NCBI RefSeq assembly: GCF_019457515.1
Contig: NZ_CP080421.1
Location: 1,612,001-1,676,000 of the forward strand
DNA: 64,000 nucleotides
Direction: 5' to 3'
Source: Shewanella mesophila
GTDB taxonomy: Bacteria; Pseudomonadota; Gammaproteobacteria; Enterobacterales; Shewanellaceae
Shown piece by piece: positions 52,763-62,350 of this stretch. The position numbers were made by a program, and so were the translations under genes. The notes beneath the pieces were generated by a model. That model made no database searches. It saw only the letters and a list, made by a program, of their open reading frames with translations, and was not told where the DNA came from. The stretch's first letter is position 1; every line of letters begins with the position of its first letter.

Positions 52763-55414
52763 TTACTGAGAGCAGCTAGCGAGCGGTAAACGCTTAATCC
52801 ACTCAGCGATTAACGCTGTACCTTCAGTATGTGATAGTCCGCGGCCAATTTCAGGCATACGATCACCAGGTGTTGTGCTATCCATTCTAAAATGCAGGAT
52901 GGAAGTGTCAGCGTTGCCGGGTACTACGTCATAGCTAAGAGAGCCACCGCCATAGGCAACAGGTGATTTACAGGTGCCGTGTGAATATCCACTATCCTCT
53001 TCGTAGGTACGCCAGAACTCAAGTTTTAGCCCTGTATTTGACGCATTTCCTTCTGGGCGATGACAATGGGCGCAGTTGATATCTAAGTAGCCTTTAGCTG
53101 TCTTCATTAAGGCTGTATCCGATAACGTGGCAATGTTTGCTTCATCGCTATCATGGAACGCAGGTACTGTGTCGATAGACGTTACGTCAGGCACGCCTTG
53201 TAAAATACCAGCAGATTGCCATTTGAGTAGCTGATTCATGCTGCCATCGCTATAGGGGTAGTCCTTATTGAGATGACGAGCCTTTGGACCGATTGGCACA
53301 AATACCGCCTGACTCGAATCGTCAGCCTTAAATTGGTGACACTGTTTGCATTGGTTCATGCTAGGCACGACATAGTCGAAGCTTAAGGTTTCACCTTTAT
53401 GGATCACTTGTTTAGCTTGAATCGCCCCGGCCTTAGTCAGTACAGCGTCGCTTTGCTCGGCGTTGTAAACATAGGGCAATGCAGACCAACCCGTGGCACG
53501 CTTGATTAGTAGGCGAGTTTCAACCAAGGTTTCGTTAGCCACCCCGCGTTTAGTTGTATCAGCGGGTAAAGCGAAGGTTTTGCTGATCACCGTACCCACA
53601 GGGAAGTCCATGCTTTCATTTGCCGAATAGCTAGCCTTCTTTCCCGCAGGCACAAAGACGAAGCGGTATTTACTGGAATAATCGGTAAATAGCTGGGTAT
53701 TGAGATCGTAAGGCATGCCACCAGAGTGAGCGCCTGCAGTGGGATCACTGCTGTTTGCAAACAGATTATAGTCTGAGAGGTTAGGGCAGTTTGCACCTAA
53801 AAGCGCATTCCAATTCACCTCAGATCCGCTCGATTGACACAGGGTCAGATCGCCGTCACCGACCAAGCCGCCTTCGCCCTCACCAATGGTACCACCACCG
53901 CCTACTAAGTTACCGCCGTCACAACCTTCAACGTTGTCATCGACACCACAGCCGAAAATTTGATCGCCAAAGGTAACGGTATGTACAGGTAGGCTGACTT
54001 GAGCACAGTTCATGATCTCTGTTTGGGTCTTTTCATATAGGACATCGGCGATGCTGACGTCGCTATTGTTGTTCGCGTAGAGTCTGCCAAATGACACATC
54101 ACCGTTGTTTTTAGCGCAGACATTGTCACTACCATCGGCAGCAAAAGGTTGCTCTTGCAAGCCCAGGTAAGCTGCAGTGCCGTTGTTGGATAACATTTCA
54201 CCCAGACCATCATAGAGTACGCCAGGGAAGGCGCCATGGGTGAATAGATAGGCCTTGATAATGTCATCAATCAGATAACCATTAGGTTTCTGACCATAAC
54301 CCGTGATCACGTTGTCATGAAGATAGATGTTACGCGGCGTTGCGCGCCAACCATCTTCAATAGGCTGGCCTGGCTGACCGTAATTTCCCACAAAAGAGGC
54401 CATATCGGGTTCAGCGATGAAGAAACTCGATACCGTGATCCCTAAGGTATCGTGATTGGTGATCTCGTTGTTAAAGATCTCTACGTCGTTGGTAGATAAG
54501 ATGATCATCCCAGTTCCTGGTGGGACAATATGAACGCCTGCGGGGTTAGCCGATGCGTTCGCGAAGTTGGGGGTATTGTTGTCGTAAACCTTGTTATTAA
54601 AGATACGCACACTTGAACCATATCGGTGGTTATTAATCGGTAAATCAAAGACTAAAATACCGCCAGTGTTGCCCATGGCTTCGTTGTCGTATACATCGGC
54701 ATACTTAGAGTTTTCGATTTCAATCCCGGCAACGTTTTCTTTGGCTATGTTACGACGCACGACAATGTATTGTGATTGGCCAACATAGATACCCGCATCG
54801 GCGCTGCCACGAACATAGGTATCTTCGATAAGAATATTTTCACATTCAACAGGATAGAGGCCGTAGGCACCGTTGCCTTCATCTAGCTCTCCTTCCCAAA
54901 CCGTTGCGAGGCGACGTAAGATGATGCCATTGGTATTTTTTAGTTTAATGCCGTTGTTTTTGGCCTCATTTACCGACATATCTTGGATCACTATGTTGAC
55001 GGCATTTTGGATGAAGATACCATCACCCGTGATCGACTCTGAAAAATCAAGCACGGTATCGTTCATTCCATGTCCCATAATGGTGATGTTTTTCGCAAAG
55101 GCTCCATCACCATCGACATCACCATCAAAAAGGAGTGTCGATGCAATTTTAAAGTTACCTTTGGGTAATACGATCACATCATTACTTTGGGCATTGATAA
55201 GCGCTTCTTGGATGCGCATGGTGAGGTTTTCACCATCTTCAATGATGATAGCTCCCTCGGGGAAACCCGCTCCTGGATCATCGGGTACAGTCACTACCGG
55301 CGGTGTTTCTACATTTTGGGTATCATCCTCGTCAGACGAACAAGCGGCTAGCGATATGGCTACGGCACTCGCGACAAGGGTTGGGATAACCCAAGAAGGT
55401 GTCTTGTTGAACAT
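52763..55414 (-). CDS. Parallel beta-helix protein fused to SO2930-type diheme cytochrome
   Basis: An 883-residue lipoprotein (lipobox LAAC, then SSDEDD). Residues 55-460 form a right-handed parallel beta-helix: VIQDMSVNEAKNNGIKLKNT, AGIYVGQSQYIVVRRNIAKE and NVAGIEIENSKYADVYDNEA mark successive turns. A Gly-rich linker (about 510-535) leads to a diheme cytochrome domain with CKQCH (about 686) and CAHCH (about 780). In S. oneidensis, as I recall, the beta-helix and the cytochrome are separate adjacent genes, so this is a fusion, with an extra cytochrome paralogue downstream. A carbohydrate- or polymer-binding helix tied to electron transfer is speculation. Confidence 0.87.
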   Translation of the reverse strand: MFNKTPSWVIPTLVASAVAISLAACSSDEDDTQNVETPPVVTVPDDPGAGFPEGAIIIEDGENLTMRIQEALINAQSNDVIVLPKGNFKIASTLLFDGDVDGDGAFAKNITIMGHGMNDTVLDFSESITGDGIFIQNAVNIVIQDMSVNEAKNNGIKLKNTNGIILRRLATVWEGELDEGNGAYGLYPVECENILIEDTYVRGSADAGIYVGQSQYIVVRRNIAKENVAGIEIENSKYADVYDNEAMGNTGGILVFDLPINNHRYGSSVRIFNNKVYDNNTPNFANASANPAGVHIVPPGTGMIILSTNDVEIFNNEITNHDTLGITVSSFFIAEPDMASFVGNYGQPGQPIEDGWRATPRNIYLHDNVITGYGQKPNGYLIDDIIKAYLFTHGAFPGVLYDGLGEMLSNNGTAAYLGLQEQPFAADGSDNVCAKNNGDVSFGRLYANNNSDVSIADVLYEKTQTEIMNCAQVSLPVHTVTFGDQIFGCGVDDNVEGCDGGNLVGGGGTIGEGEGGLVGDGDLTLCQSSGSEVNWNALLGANCPNLSDYNLFANSSDPTAGAHSGGMPYDLNTQLFTDYSSKYRFVFVPAGKKASYSANESMDFPVGTVISKTFALPADTTKRGVANETLVETRLLIKRATGWSALPYVYNAEQSDAVLTKAGAIQAKQVIHKGETLSFDYVVPSMNQCKQCHQFKADDSSQAVFVPIGPKARHLNKDYPYSDGSMNQLLKWQSAGILQGVPDVTSIDTVPAFHDSDEANIATLSDTALMKTAKGYLDINCAHCHRPEGNASNTGLKLEFWRTYEEDSGYSHGTCKSPVAYGGGSLSYDVVPGNADTSILHFRMDSTTPGDRMPEIGRGLSHTEGTALIAEWIKRLPLASCSQ

Positions 55415-55806
55415 AGTATCTCCTACTTATTTTTATTATTCCTGCCTTAGATTGCACTGACGTACTAGATATGCAATGTGAGATCTGGCCAACATTTTTG
55501 TAACATTGTGGTGTGGAGGCATACCTATGCCTTAGTCAAACTGGCTTGCTCTATAAAGTCATTATAAAACATGTGGATAAGCTGGTTTTTTAAACGTTGC
55601 ACTTTAATGTATTACAACTGGTCAGAGGTCTGTGTTTTGAATGCTATAGCGTGGGTTGTTTCGAAGTTGTTTCATTTTAGGTTTGGCTTAGATTTGAGAT
55701 TTGAAGTTTGAGTTAGGAGGGATATTGCCAACTCCCTCCCTATTACCTATTGCTGTGTTAACAGCGATTGCTTATAGGGTTTCAATATATAGCAGTGATC
55801 CTAAGC
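55415..55806. other. Intergenic region upstream of the beta-helix/cytochrome gene
   Basis: About 390 bases without a gene. A 16-base inverted repeat AGGCATACCTATGCCT lies at 55517-55532, about 100 bases upstream of the beta-helix/cytochrome start, and is a candidate operator. A small GCTGT/ACAGC hairpin occurs near 55752-55765 downstream of tesA without a T-run. Confidence 0.45.
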
Positions 55807-56463
55807 TTATTGTCGATGCGTATCTAACCAAGGTTGAATGAATTCTGCAATTTGGGGCTGTGCATCTTCATTTGGATGGATACCGTCGGCCTGCATTAGT
55901 TCGGGGTGAATAGCAATCTTGGTCATGAAGAATGGCATTAAGGTTATGTCATGCTCAACGGCTAGGTCTTGATATACTTGAGAAAACATCTTGGCATATC
56001 GTGGGCCATAATTAGGTGGAACCATGACCTCACTTAACAAGACTTTTGCACCAGACTGTCTGGAAGCCGTGATCATTTTTGTAAGATTTTCTTTCAGTTG
56101 TTTGGGTGAGAAGCCACGAAGTCCATCGTTGCCGCCGAGTTCAATTAGCACCAATTTAGCTTGGGTCGACTCAAGCAGTGCAGGCAATCTACGGGATCCA
56201 CCTGCAGATGTTTCACCGCTAACTGAGCCATTGATGATGGTGACATTCGGCATTTTCTTTTGCAACAGATGCACCCAACCTTTGTCTTGCTCCATGCCAT
56301 AACTTGCACTTAGGCTATCACCTAAGATTAATATCGGGTTAGCATGGGCAGGAACAGTGTGTAGGATTAAGGCCACGCTGAGCAGTCTAAATACGTTACT
56401 AAAGCGATGAGTGAATAAGGATTTTATGTCAGATAATAGCGCTATCACGGTTAATAATCTCAT
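55807..56463 (-). CDS. tesA: Arylesterase/lysophospholipase TesA (SGNH/GDSL family), start uncertain
   Basis: A periplasmic SGNH hydrolase. Block I is LILGDSLSASYGM (nucleophile Ser), block III is LVLIELGGNDGLRGF, and block V is QADGIHPNEDAQPQIAEF with Asp and His. These match TesA, which hydrolyses acyl-CoA and esters. The signal segment FSNVFRLLSVALILHTVPAH (then A) recalls the E. coli FNNVFR start, but no ATG lies near the equivalent point. The ATG at 56463 would overlap the divergent ABC gene by 38 bases; GTG at 56376 is the alternative. The mature protein from about NPILILGDS is certain. Confidence 0.82.
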   Translation of the reverse strand: MRLLTVIALLSDIKSLFTHRFSNVFRLLSVALILHTVPAHANPILILGDSLSASYGMEQDKGWVHLLQKKMPNVTIINGSVSGETSAGGSRRLPALLESTQAKLVLIELGGNDGLRGFSPKQLKENLTKMITASRQSGAKVLLSEVMVPPNYGPRYAKMFSQVYQDLAVEHDITLMPFFMTKIAIHPELMQADGIHPNEDAQPQIAEFIQPWLDTHRQ

Positions 56464-57169
56464 TAAGTCAGTGGCTACCCAAGAAGGAGAGCTTACTATC
56501 CTCAACGGCATTAACATGGATGTCAAGTTAGGTGAAAGTGTTGCTATCTTAGGCCCTTCAGGTTCGGGCAAGTCAACATTACTGGGGTTGCTCGCCGCAC
56601 TAGATTCTCCTACATCGGGTGAAATTTACCTTGATGGGAGTGCGCTTCACGGTCTCAACGAGGAAGGGAAAGCGGCGCTGAGAAAACAAAAGGTGAGCTT
56701 TATCTTTCAATCCTTCATGTTAGTTGACACCTTAAATGCATTAGAAAATGTGATGTTACCCGCCGAACTCTCTGGCATTGAGCGAGCGAAAGAAAAAGCG
56801 GAGGCAATGTTAGCGCGAGTGGGATTAAGTCATAGATTGACCCATTTTCCCAATCAACTCTCAGGAGGAGAGCAGCAACGAGTCGCTATCGCTAGGGCAT
56901 TTATTTGTGAGCCTAAAGTGTTGTTTGCCGATGAACCGACGGGAAATTTAGATGGCGCAAATAGTGAAAAAGTTGCCGATATGTTGTTTGAACTTAATCG
57001 AGAGAGTGACACAACCTTAGTGCTGGTCACCCATGATCTACAGCTCGCGAGTCGCTGTGAGCGGCAGTTTTCGATGCAAGCCGGAAAACTAACTGAGTCG
57101 AATGAGGGATATCAGCCAGGTGATAAAGGTGAAATTCAGCAAGCTGCGGCGTTGGCGGAGGCGACTTAA
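56426..57169 (+). CDS. ybbA: ABC transporter ATP-binding protein, YbbA type
   Basis: An ATPase of 247 residues from the ATG at 56426, preceded by AAGGA; a GTG five codons earlier is open. Walker A is VAILGPSGSGKSTLLGLLAA, the signature motif is LSGGEQQRVAIARAF, and Walker B is VLFADEPTGNLDG with the following D-loop. It is of the MacB/LolD-like class serving FtsX-type permeases. It is divergent from tesA and overlaps the permease gene by one base (TAATG), the same arrangement as E. coli tesA/ybbA-ybbP. Confidence 0.92.
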   Translation: MSDNSAITVNNLIKSVATQEGELTILNGINMDVKLGESVAILGPSGSGKSTLLGLLAALDSPTSGEIYLDGSALHGLNEEGKAALRKQKVSFIFQSFMLVDTLNALENVMLPAELSGIERAKEKAEAMLARVGLSHRLTHFPNQLSGGEQQRVAIARAFICEPKVLFADEPTGNLDGANSEKVADMLFELNRESDTTLVLVTHDLQLASRCERQFSMQAGKLTESNEGYQPGDKGEIQQAAALAEAT

Positions 57170-59619
57170 TGGAAAAGCGTATTGCCTGGAAACTGTTTAA
57201 GCGCGAGTTATTCCAGGGGCAACTCTTGTTGATTATCTTGGCTATTACCCTGGCGGTATTATCAGTTACAGGCCTTGCTCGCGTGAGTGAAAGATTGCAG
57301 ATCGCCATTAACGGTCAGGCATCTAAGTTTATTGCCGCCGACCGTATTATCAATTCACCCACCCCGATAGATCCCACAATAGTGACCACTGCTCAATCAA
57401 TGGGATTAAAGCATGTGGCGAGTCTGCAGTTTAACTCAATGGCCTTTGCCAATGATAACTTTCAGTTGATCACTGTTCGGGCGGTAGGGCAAGGATATCC
57501 GTTAAAAGGAAAAATCGAGCTGTCGACTGGGATAACCGATTCATTACCCCAAGCCGGCACTCTCTGGTATGAGACACGCCTCGGGGGGATATTGGCTTAT
57601 CCAAAATCGCTTGAGGTTGGCAATGCCGAGTTTAGTCTTAGCGCCGAAATCGCCAGATTGCCTGATGCAGGGTTTAACCCTTACGCATCGTCCCCCGTGG
57701 TCTTGATGCGTTTAGAAGATGTCGACAAAACGGGTGTAATTCGACCTGGCAGTCGAGTAAGCTACATTCATCAGTTTGCCGGTGACGAGTCGCAACTTAA
57801 AACATTTGAAGCGGCCGTTAAGCCATTATTGAATAATAGCCAGCGCTGGGTCGATGTCCAATCAGGTGATTCCCCTATCGCCAGTGCTGTGAAGCGGGCT
57901 GAGCGTTTTCTCCTCTTGGCGAGTTTACTTGGTATCGCATTAGCGTGTGCCGCCATAGGTATTGCGGCTCAGCGATACTGTCAACGCCACTTTGATGTGG
58001 TTGCGATGTTGAAAACATTCGGTGCTTCTAGCAAACAGATCCGTATTTTATTTGGTTTACATCTGCTGTTCGTCACCGGATTAGGGATTGTGTTGGGGCT
58101 GATTGGTGGATTGGCGTTAGATGCCCTCATCACTGCGTACTTGCCTCAGGCTATCGCCGATTATAGTGCGCCATTGGCCAGACCACTGCTGCTTGGTGTT
58201 GCTACTGGCCTCATCTCCGCCTTCATGTTTTCGGCTTATCCGTTAATGCGCTTGTTATCAATCCCGCCACTGCGGGTATTACAGCGTCAGTTGGAGGGGC
58301 TTCAGTTAGGGATGTGGTTGCACCTCTTGCTGAGTTTAGCTGCCATGGCGTTACTGGGTTATCTCTATTCGCAAAGTCTTACGCTAACGATGACGGTTGT
58401 CGCAGGCGTGCTGTTGTTAGGTGTGTTGCTAAGCCTATTTGGTTTCCTGTTAATCAGAGCCGGCCATAGTGTTGGTATGAAGACCACCAACCCACTGCAA
58501 CTTGCATTAGCAGGACTTAGACGCCGAGCAAAGCAAAATGCGGTGCAGTTGGTCGGTTTTAGCAGTGCTTTAGTGCTGTTATTGACCATTATCGCACTGC
58601 GTCAGGATCTGTTGGATGAATGGCAAAAGCAATTGCCAGCGCAATCACCTAATTACTTTTTAGTTAATATCGGCCCCGATGAGCAGCAGCCGTTAACCGA
58701 CTATTTTAGTCAAAATGATATTAACGCCACCGATATCTACCCTGTGATCCGTGGTCGTTTAGTGGAGATTAATGGCGAAACGCTTATCTCTTCTGACCAA
58801 GCCGATGAAGGTGTGGAAGGCCGAGTCGGGATCTCTCGCGAATTAAATTTGACGTGGCGTGATGAACTGCCGCCAAATAACGACCTACTCGAAGGCACTT
58901 TCAACCAAGCGGCTGATGAGGTGTCTATTGAATCTGGTGTTGCTGAGCGTCTTGGGGTTGGTATTGGGGACTTACTAACATACGTTATTGATAACCAAAG
59001 GTTAACGGTGAAAATCACCAGTGTGCGCGGCGTACATTGGGAAACACTGCAACCTAATTTCTTTATGATATTCAGTCAAGAGGCGTTAGCGCCTTTTGCG
59101 TATACTTCAATGGCAAGTTTCTATCTTGAGGATAGTCAAAAGCACTTGGTACTAGATCTTATTAAAGGGTTTCCTACGGTATCGATTATCGATGTTGGGG
59201 CCATGATCAAGCAGCTTAGGCAGATCATCGATCAAGTCTCTTTGTCATTGACCCTTGTACTCGTACTGGTGTTACTGGCGAGCAGCTTAGTGATGATAGC
59301 GCAAACAGAGGCTGGGATGGCGACTCGGCAGCGAGAGCTGGCCGTGCTTAGAACCTTTGGCGCGTCGGGTTGGTTACTGAGAATGGCAACCGCGCTGGAA
59401 TTTGCCTTGTTAGGCGTTATCTCTGGCATATTAGCGGTCATAGTCGCCGAATTTACGCTCTATTTATTGAAAACCCAAGTATTTGAGTTAGTGGTCTATA
59501 TGCACTGGAATTGGTGGGTGTTAGCGCCGCTGAGTGGCGCATTGATCGTTGCATTACTGGGAACCTGGCGATGTCGTCAGCTATTGCAAAAATCATGTAG
59601 TGAGTTGTTAAAAGCGTAA
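57169..59619 (+). CDS. ybbP: ABC transporter permease with FtsX-like domains, YbbP type
   Basis: An 816-residue permease. An N-terminal helix (LLLIILAITLAVLSVTGLAR) is followed by a periplasmic domain, three helices of the first FtsX module (about 245-370), more helices (about 380-480), a second periplasmic domain, and a C-terminal FtsX module (about 690-810) including REQAVLRTFGAS-like RELAVLRTFGASGWLLRMAT. It pairs with the overlapping ATPase. A role with lipids or lipoproteins is guessed from the class and from tesA. Confidence 0.88.
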   Translation: MEKRIAWKLFKRELFQGQLLLIILAITLAVLSVTGLARVSERLQIAINGQASKFIAADRIINSPTPIDPTIVTTAQSMGLKHVASLQFNSMAFANDNFQLITVRAVGQGYPLKGKIELSTGITDSLPQAGTLWYETRLGGILAYPKSLEVGNAEFSLSAEIARLPDAGFNPYASSPVVLMRLEDVDKTGVIRPGSRVSYIHQFAGDESQLKTFEAAVKPLLNNSQRWVDVQSGDSPIASAVKRAERFLLLASLLGIALACAAIGIAAQRYCQRHFDVVAMLKTFGASSKQIRILFGLHLLFVTGLGIVLGLIGGLALDALITAYLPQAIADYSAPLARPLLLGVATGLISAFMFSAYPLMRLLSIPPLRVLQRQLEGLQLGMWLHLLLSLAAMALLGYLYSQSLTLTMTVVAGVLLLGVLLSLFGFLLIRAGHSVGMKTTNPLQLALAGLRRRAKQNAVQLVGFSSALVLLLTIIALRQDLLDEWQKQLPAQSPNYFLVNIGPDEQQPLTDYFSQNDINATDIYPVIRGRLVEINGETLISSDQADEGVEGRVGISRELNLTWRDELPPNNDLLEGTFNQAADEVSIESGVAERLGVGIGDLLTYVIDNQRLTVKITSVRGVHWETLQPNFFMIFSQEALAPFAYTSMASFYLEDSQKHLVLDLIKGFPTVSIIDVGAMIKQLRQIIDQVSLSLTLVLVLVLLASSLVMIAQTEAGMATRQRELAVLRTFGASGWLLRMATALEFALLGVISGILAVIVAEFTLYLLKTQVFELVVYMHWNWWVLAPLSGALIVALLGTWRCRQLLQKSCSELLKA

Positions 59620-59626
59620 CTTGGCT

Positions 59627-59661
59627 AAAAAAGCTAATCTTTTTTGGCGACTAGCTTTTTT
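59627..59661. terminator. Terminator between ybbP and the TIGR01777 gene
   Basis: A 10-bp perfect stem (AAAAAAGCTA/TAGCTTTTTT) with a 15-base loop and T-runs on both strands lies between convergent genes. Confidence 0.82.
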
Positions 59662-59708
59662 GTGTTTGATATTTTGCACCCGATAGGTAGAGAGCTTAAC
59701 TCTTGTGA

Positions 59709-60632
59709 CTATTGCGCTGCGAATAACTGTTTAAATGCGCTATCAATGTCTGGGTACTTAAAATGATACCCAGCCTCTAATGCTCTGTTTGGATAGACAT
59801 ATTGGCCTTCAAGTAGCAGCTCCGAGAGTTCTCCAAGCGCGATATTGAGTGCAGCTGCTGGCATGGGGAGAAATGTCGGTCTGTGTAATGCGTTGCCAAG
59901 CGACTTGGTAAATGTTCGGTTATTAACTGGGTGTGGTGCGGTGCCGTTATAGATCCCTTGGCATTGATTGTTCTGAAGCAGAAATAGGAACAAGCCAATC
60001 AGATCCTCTTGATGGATCCAGCTCATGCCCTGTTTTCCACTACCAATAATCCCACCACCACCGAGTTTGAAAGGCAGTAGCATTTTTTTGAGTGCGCCGC
60101 CTTTTAGGCCAAGCACTAAGCCGATTCGAACAATGCAAACACGAGTGTATTCACTGGCTTCCTGTGCCGACTCTTCCCATCTGGCACAAACACTATGGGG
60201 AAATTTTTCCTCTTGTCCTGTTTCTTTAAAATGGGCCAAGCTGAAGTGTTCGTCTATCTTGGTATTGGCATCATGATCCCCATAAATCCCAATGGCTGAA
60301 CCACTGATAAATACCGTTGGAGGCGTTTTACTTGCCTTAAATAGCTGCACTAATCTAGCGGTGATATCCCAGCGACTATGACAAATCATCTGCTTTTGCT
60401 CAAGTGTCCAGCGTTTGTCTGCTATGGGTTCGCCGGCAAGATTGATAACGGCATGGAAGCCATCTAATGAAGATAGCGCGCCTAAATTACCGAGTAGTTT
60501 GTGATGAGAACCAAGTTCAAGGTGCGCTTTTCCTGCAGAGCGAGTCAGTAAGGTTAGCTCATTTCCTTGACTCAACGCATTGACGAGTTGTTTTCCAATA
60601 AAACCCGTACCACCCGTGATGAGAATTTTCAT
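59709..60632 (-). CDS. TIGR01777 family (YfcH-like) epimerase/oxidoreductase
   Basis: A 307-residue extended-SDR protein. The nucleotide motif ILITGGTGFIGKQLVNAL opens the protein; GLVLGLKGGALKKMLLPFKL and GSGKQGMSWIHQEDLIGLFL are typical of TIGR01777. The ATG at 60632 has GGAG nine bases upstream; the open frame extends ten codons more. It probably binds NADP; the substrate is unknown. It lies next to folX, as yfcH does in E. coli. Confidence 0.88.
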   Translation of the reverse strand: MKILITGGTGFIGKQLVNALSQGNELTLLTRSAGKAHLELGSHHKLLGNLGALSSLDGFHAVINLAGEPIADKRWTLEQKQMICHSRWDITARLVQLFKASKTPPTVFISGSAIGIYGDHDANTKIDEHFSLAHFKETGQEEKFPHSVCARWEESAQEASEYTRVCIVRIGLVLGLKGGALKKMLLPFKLGGGGIIGSGKQGMSWIHQEDLIGLFLFLLQNNQCQGIYNGTAPHPVNNRTFTKSLGNALHRPTFLPMPAAALNIALGELSELLLEGQYVYPNRALEAGYHFKYPDIDSAFKQLFAAQ

Positions 60633-60789
60633 TTTGACTCCACTTTTCCTTGGGGATATCAAAAATATACACTAACAAGCCAAGTTAGGATCATATTTAA
60701 CCGGGGATTTTTCAGACTTAGTCCCCGTAGGCCATTCGCTCGCTGTTACATAATTTTAGCGAGCCGATGGATTCTGTAAAATAGGAGAC

Positions 60790-61167
60790 TTAAGTATTGG
60801 AATGGTCTTTACTGTAACAAAGTTGCATAGAGACTGAGTCGGCAAACCTTAATGCATGGGGCTTGTCAATTTCGACTTTGGCAACATCGACCCATTCATG
60901 TTCACAGGTAATGCTGAGTACTTGGTCTGTTAAATGCTCAAGTAATGAAAAGCGATTGTTTTCAACCAAAGCGATGATTTTTTTAGTAATCGTGCGATAA
61001 TTTAACGCGTCTTCCATGTTGTCGCTATTACGAGCTTTGGCAGCGCAGTAATGAATTTCGGCATTGATGGTGACATCTTGCTTATTATTTATCTCATCTT
61101 CTTTTATGCCAATATAGGTTCTTAGGCGTAAATTTTTGATGCGGATGATGGCTATTTCAGGATTCAT
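60790..61167 (-). CDS. folX: Dihydroneopterin triphosphate 2-prime-epimerase FolX
   Basis: A 125-residue tetrahydropterin-fold enzyme. [20 protein letters not shown] then [14 protein letters not shown] near the start, [20 protein letters not shown] in the middle and [17 protein letters not shown] near the end agree closely with FolX rather than the aldolase FolB. It epimerises dihydroneopterin triphosphate to its monapterin form. It is transcribed toward the TIGR01777 gene, as in E. coli. Confidence 0.9.
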   Translation of the reverse strand: MNPEIAIIRIKNLRLRTYIGIKEDEINNKQDVTINAEIHYCAAKARNSDNMEDALNYRTITKKIIALVENNRFSLLEHLTDQVLSITCEHEWVDVAKVEIDKPHALRFADSVSMQLCYSKDHSNT

Positions 61168-61240
61168 AAACGTTAGGGTATTTTTGTTAGGTGAGTTAAG
61201 CCTATCAATTTTATGAGTAATTCAGAAGGACTTTATTTAG

Positions 61241-62326
61241 ATGACTCGATTTGATAACCAAGGTGTCGCGTTAAAAGGATTTGCGATCATGGCGTTTATC
61301 GTTGTGATACTTGCTGGCATAAAAGCCGCGAGCCCAATAGTGGTTCCTTTTGTGCTTTCAGCTTTCATTGCGGTGATCTGTAATCCGGCGATTAATGGGA
61401 TGACACGTCTGCGTATCCCTAGACTGCTGGCCGTTATGTTGATGATGGTTTTTATTGTACTAATGGGCTTATGGCTCGCGTCTTTAGTGGGCAGTTCAAT
61501 TAATGAGTTTTCGAGGCAATTGCCAGTTTATAGAGGCCAACTTGTCGAACAATTCGCATGGATATTAGCCAAGTTACAGACCTTTAATATTGAGCTATCT
61601 CGCGAACAGATCCTTGACTATTTTGATCCTGGCGCCGCACTGTCGATGACGACAAATATGTTGTCTAGCGTGGGCGGGGTGATGGCCAATCTGTTTTTGA
61701 TCATCTTGACGATTGTTTTTATGCTTTTTGAAGCAGAAGACTTACCAAAAAAATTACATTTTGCCCTAGATGATCCTGATATGCGTCTTAAGCAGATCGA
61801 CAAGTTTTTGCATTCTGTGAATCAATATATGGTGATTAAGACCTTGGTCAGTTTGGGGACTGGTTTAATTGTTGGGGGCGGTTTAGCCATTATTGGTGTC
61901 GATTATGCACTTTTGTGGGGCGTTGTGGCGTTTCTCTTTAATTACATTCCTAACATTGGATCTATCATTGCTGCCATCCCTGCCGTATTGCTAGCCTTTA
62001 TTCAGATGGGGCCTGCCGTCGCTGGTGGCACCGCTCTGTTGTACTTCGCTACGAATATGGTGATGGGAAATGTAGTAGAGCCTAGATATATGGGGCGAGG
62101 ATTGGGCTTGTCGACCTTAGTGGTGTTTCTATCACTGATTTTTTGGGGCTGGTTACTCGGCTCCGTCGGTATGCTGTTATCTGTGCCACTCACTATGATC
62201 GTAAAAATTGCATTAGAATCGAGTCAAAGCGGGCGCTGGTTAGCGATATTGCTAGCCGATAATGTTGATGATCTGGTGCCTGAAAAATCCCAAGAAAATG
62301 TGCTCGAAGAGCAACAAGAATCTTAA
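61241..62326 (+). CDS. AI-2E family transporter (PerM/TqsA-like)
   Basis: A 361-residue membrane protein with about eight helices. It begins with two close hydrophobic segments (ALKGFAIMAFIVVILAGIKA, then SPIVVPFVLSAFIAVICNPA), and later has YALLWGVVAFLFNYIPNIGS, the family hallmark PNIGS, and VEPRYMGRGLGLSTLVVFLS. The family includes autoinducer-2 exporters and sodium/proton antiporters, so the substrate is open. The soluble C-terminus is acidic. Confidence 0.87.
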   Translation: MTRFDNQGVALKGFAIMAFIVVILAGIKAASPIVVPFVLSAFIAVICNPAINGMTRLRIPRLLAVMLMMVFIVLMGLWLASLVGSSINEFSRQLPVYRGQLVEQFAWILAKLQTFNIELSREQILDYFDPGAALSMTTNMLSSVGGVMANLFLIILTIVFMLFEAEDLPKKLHFALDDPDMRLKQIDKFLHSVNQYMVIKTLVSLGTGLIVGGGLAIIGVDYALLWGVVAFLFNYIPNIGSIIAAIPAVLLAFIQMGPAVAGGTALLYFATNMVMGNVVEPRYMGRGLGLSTLVVFLSLIFWGWLLGSVGMLLSVPLTMIVKIALESSQSGRWLAILLADNVDDLVPEKSQENVLEEQQES

Positions 62327-62350
62327 TACTGATAAGGGTTATTAACGTTA

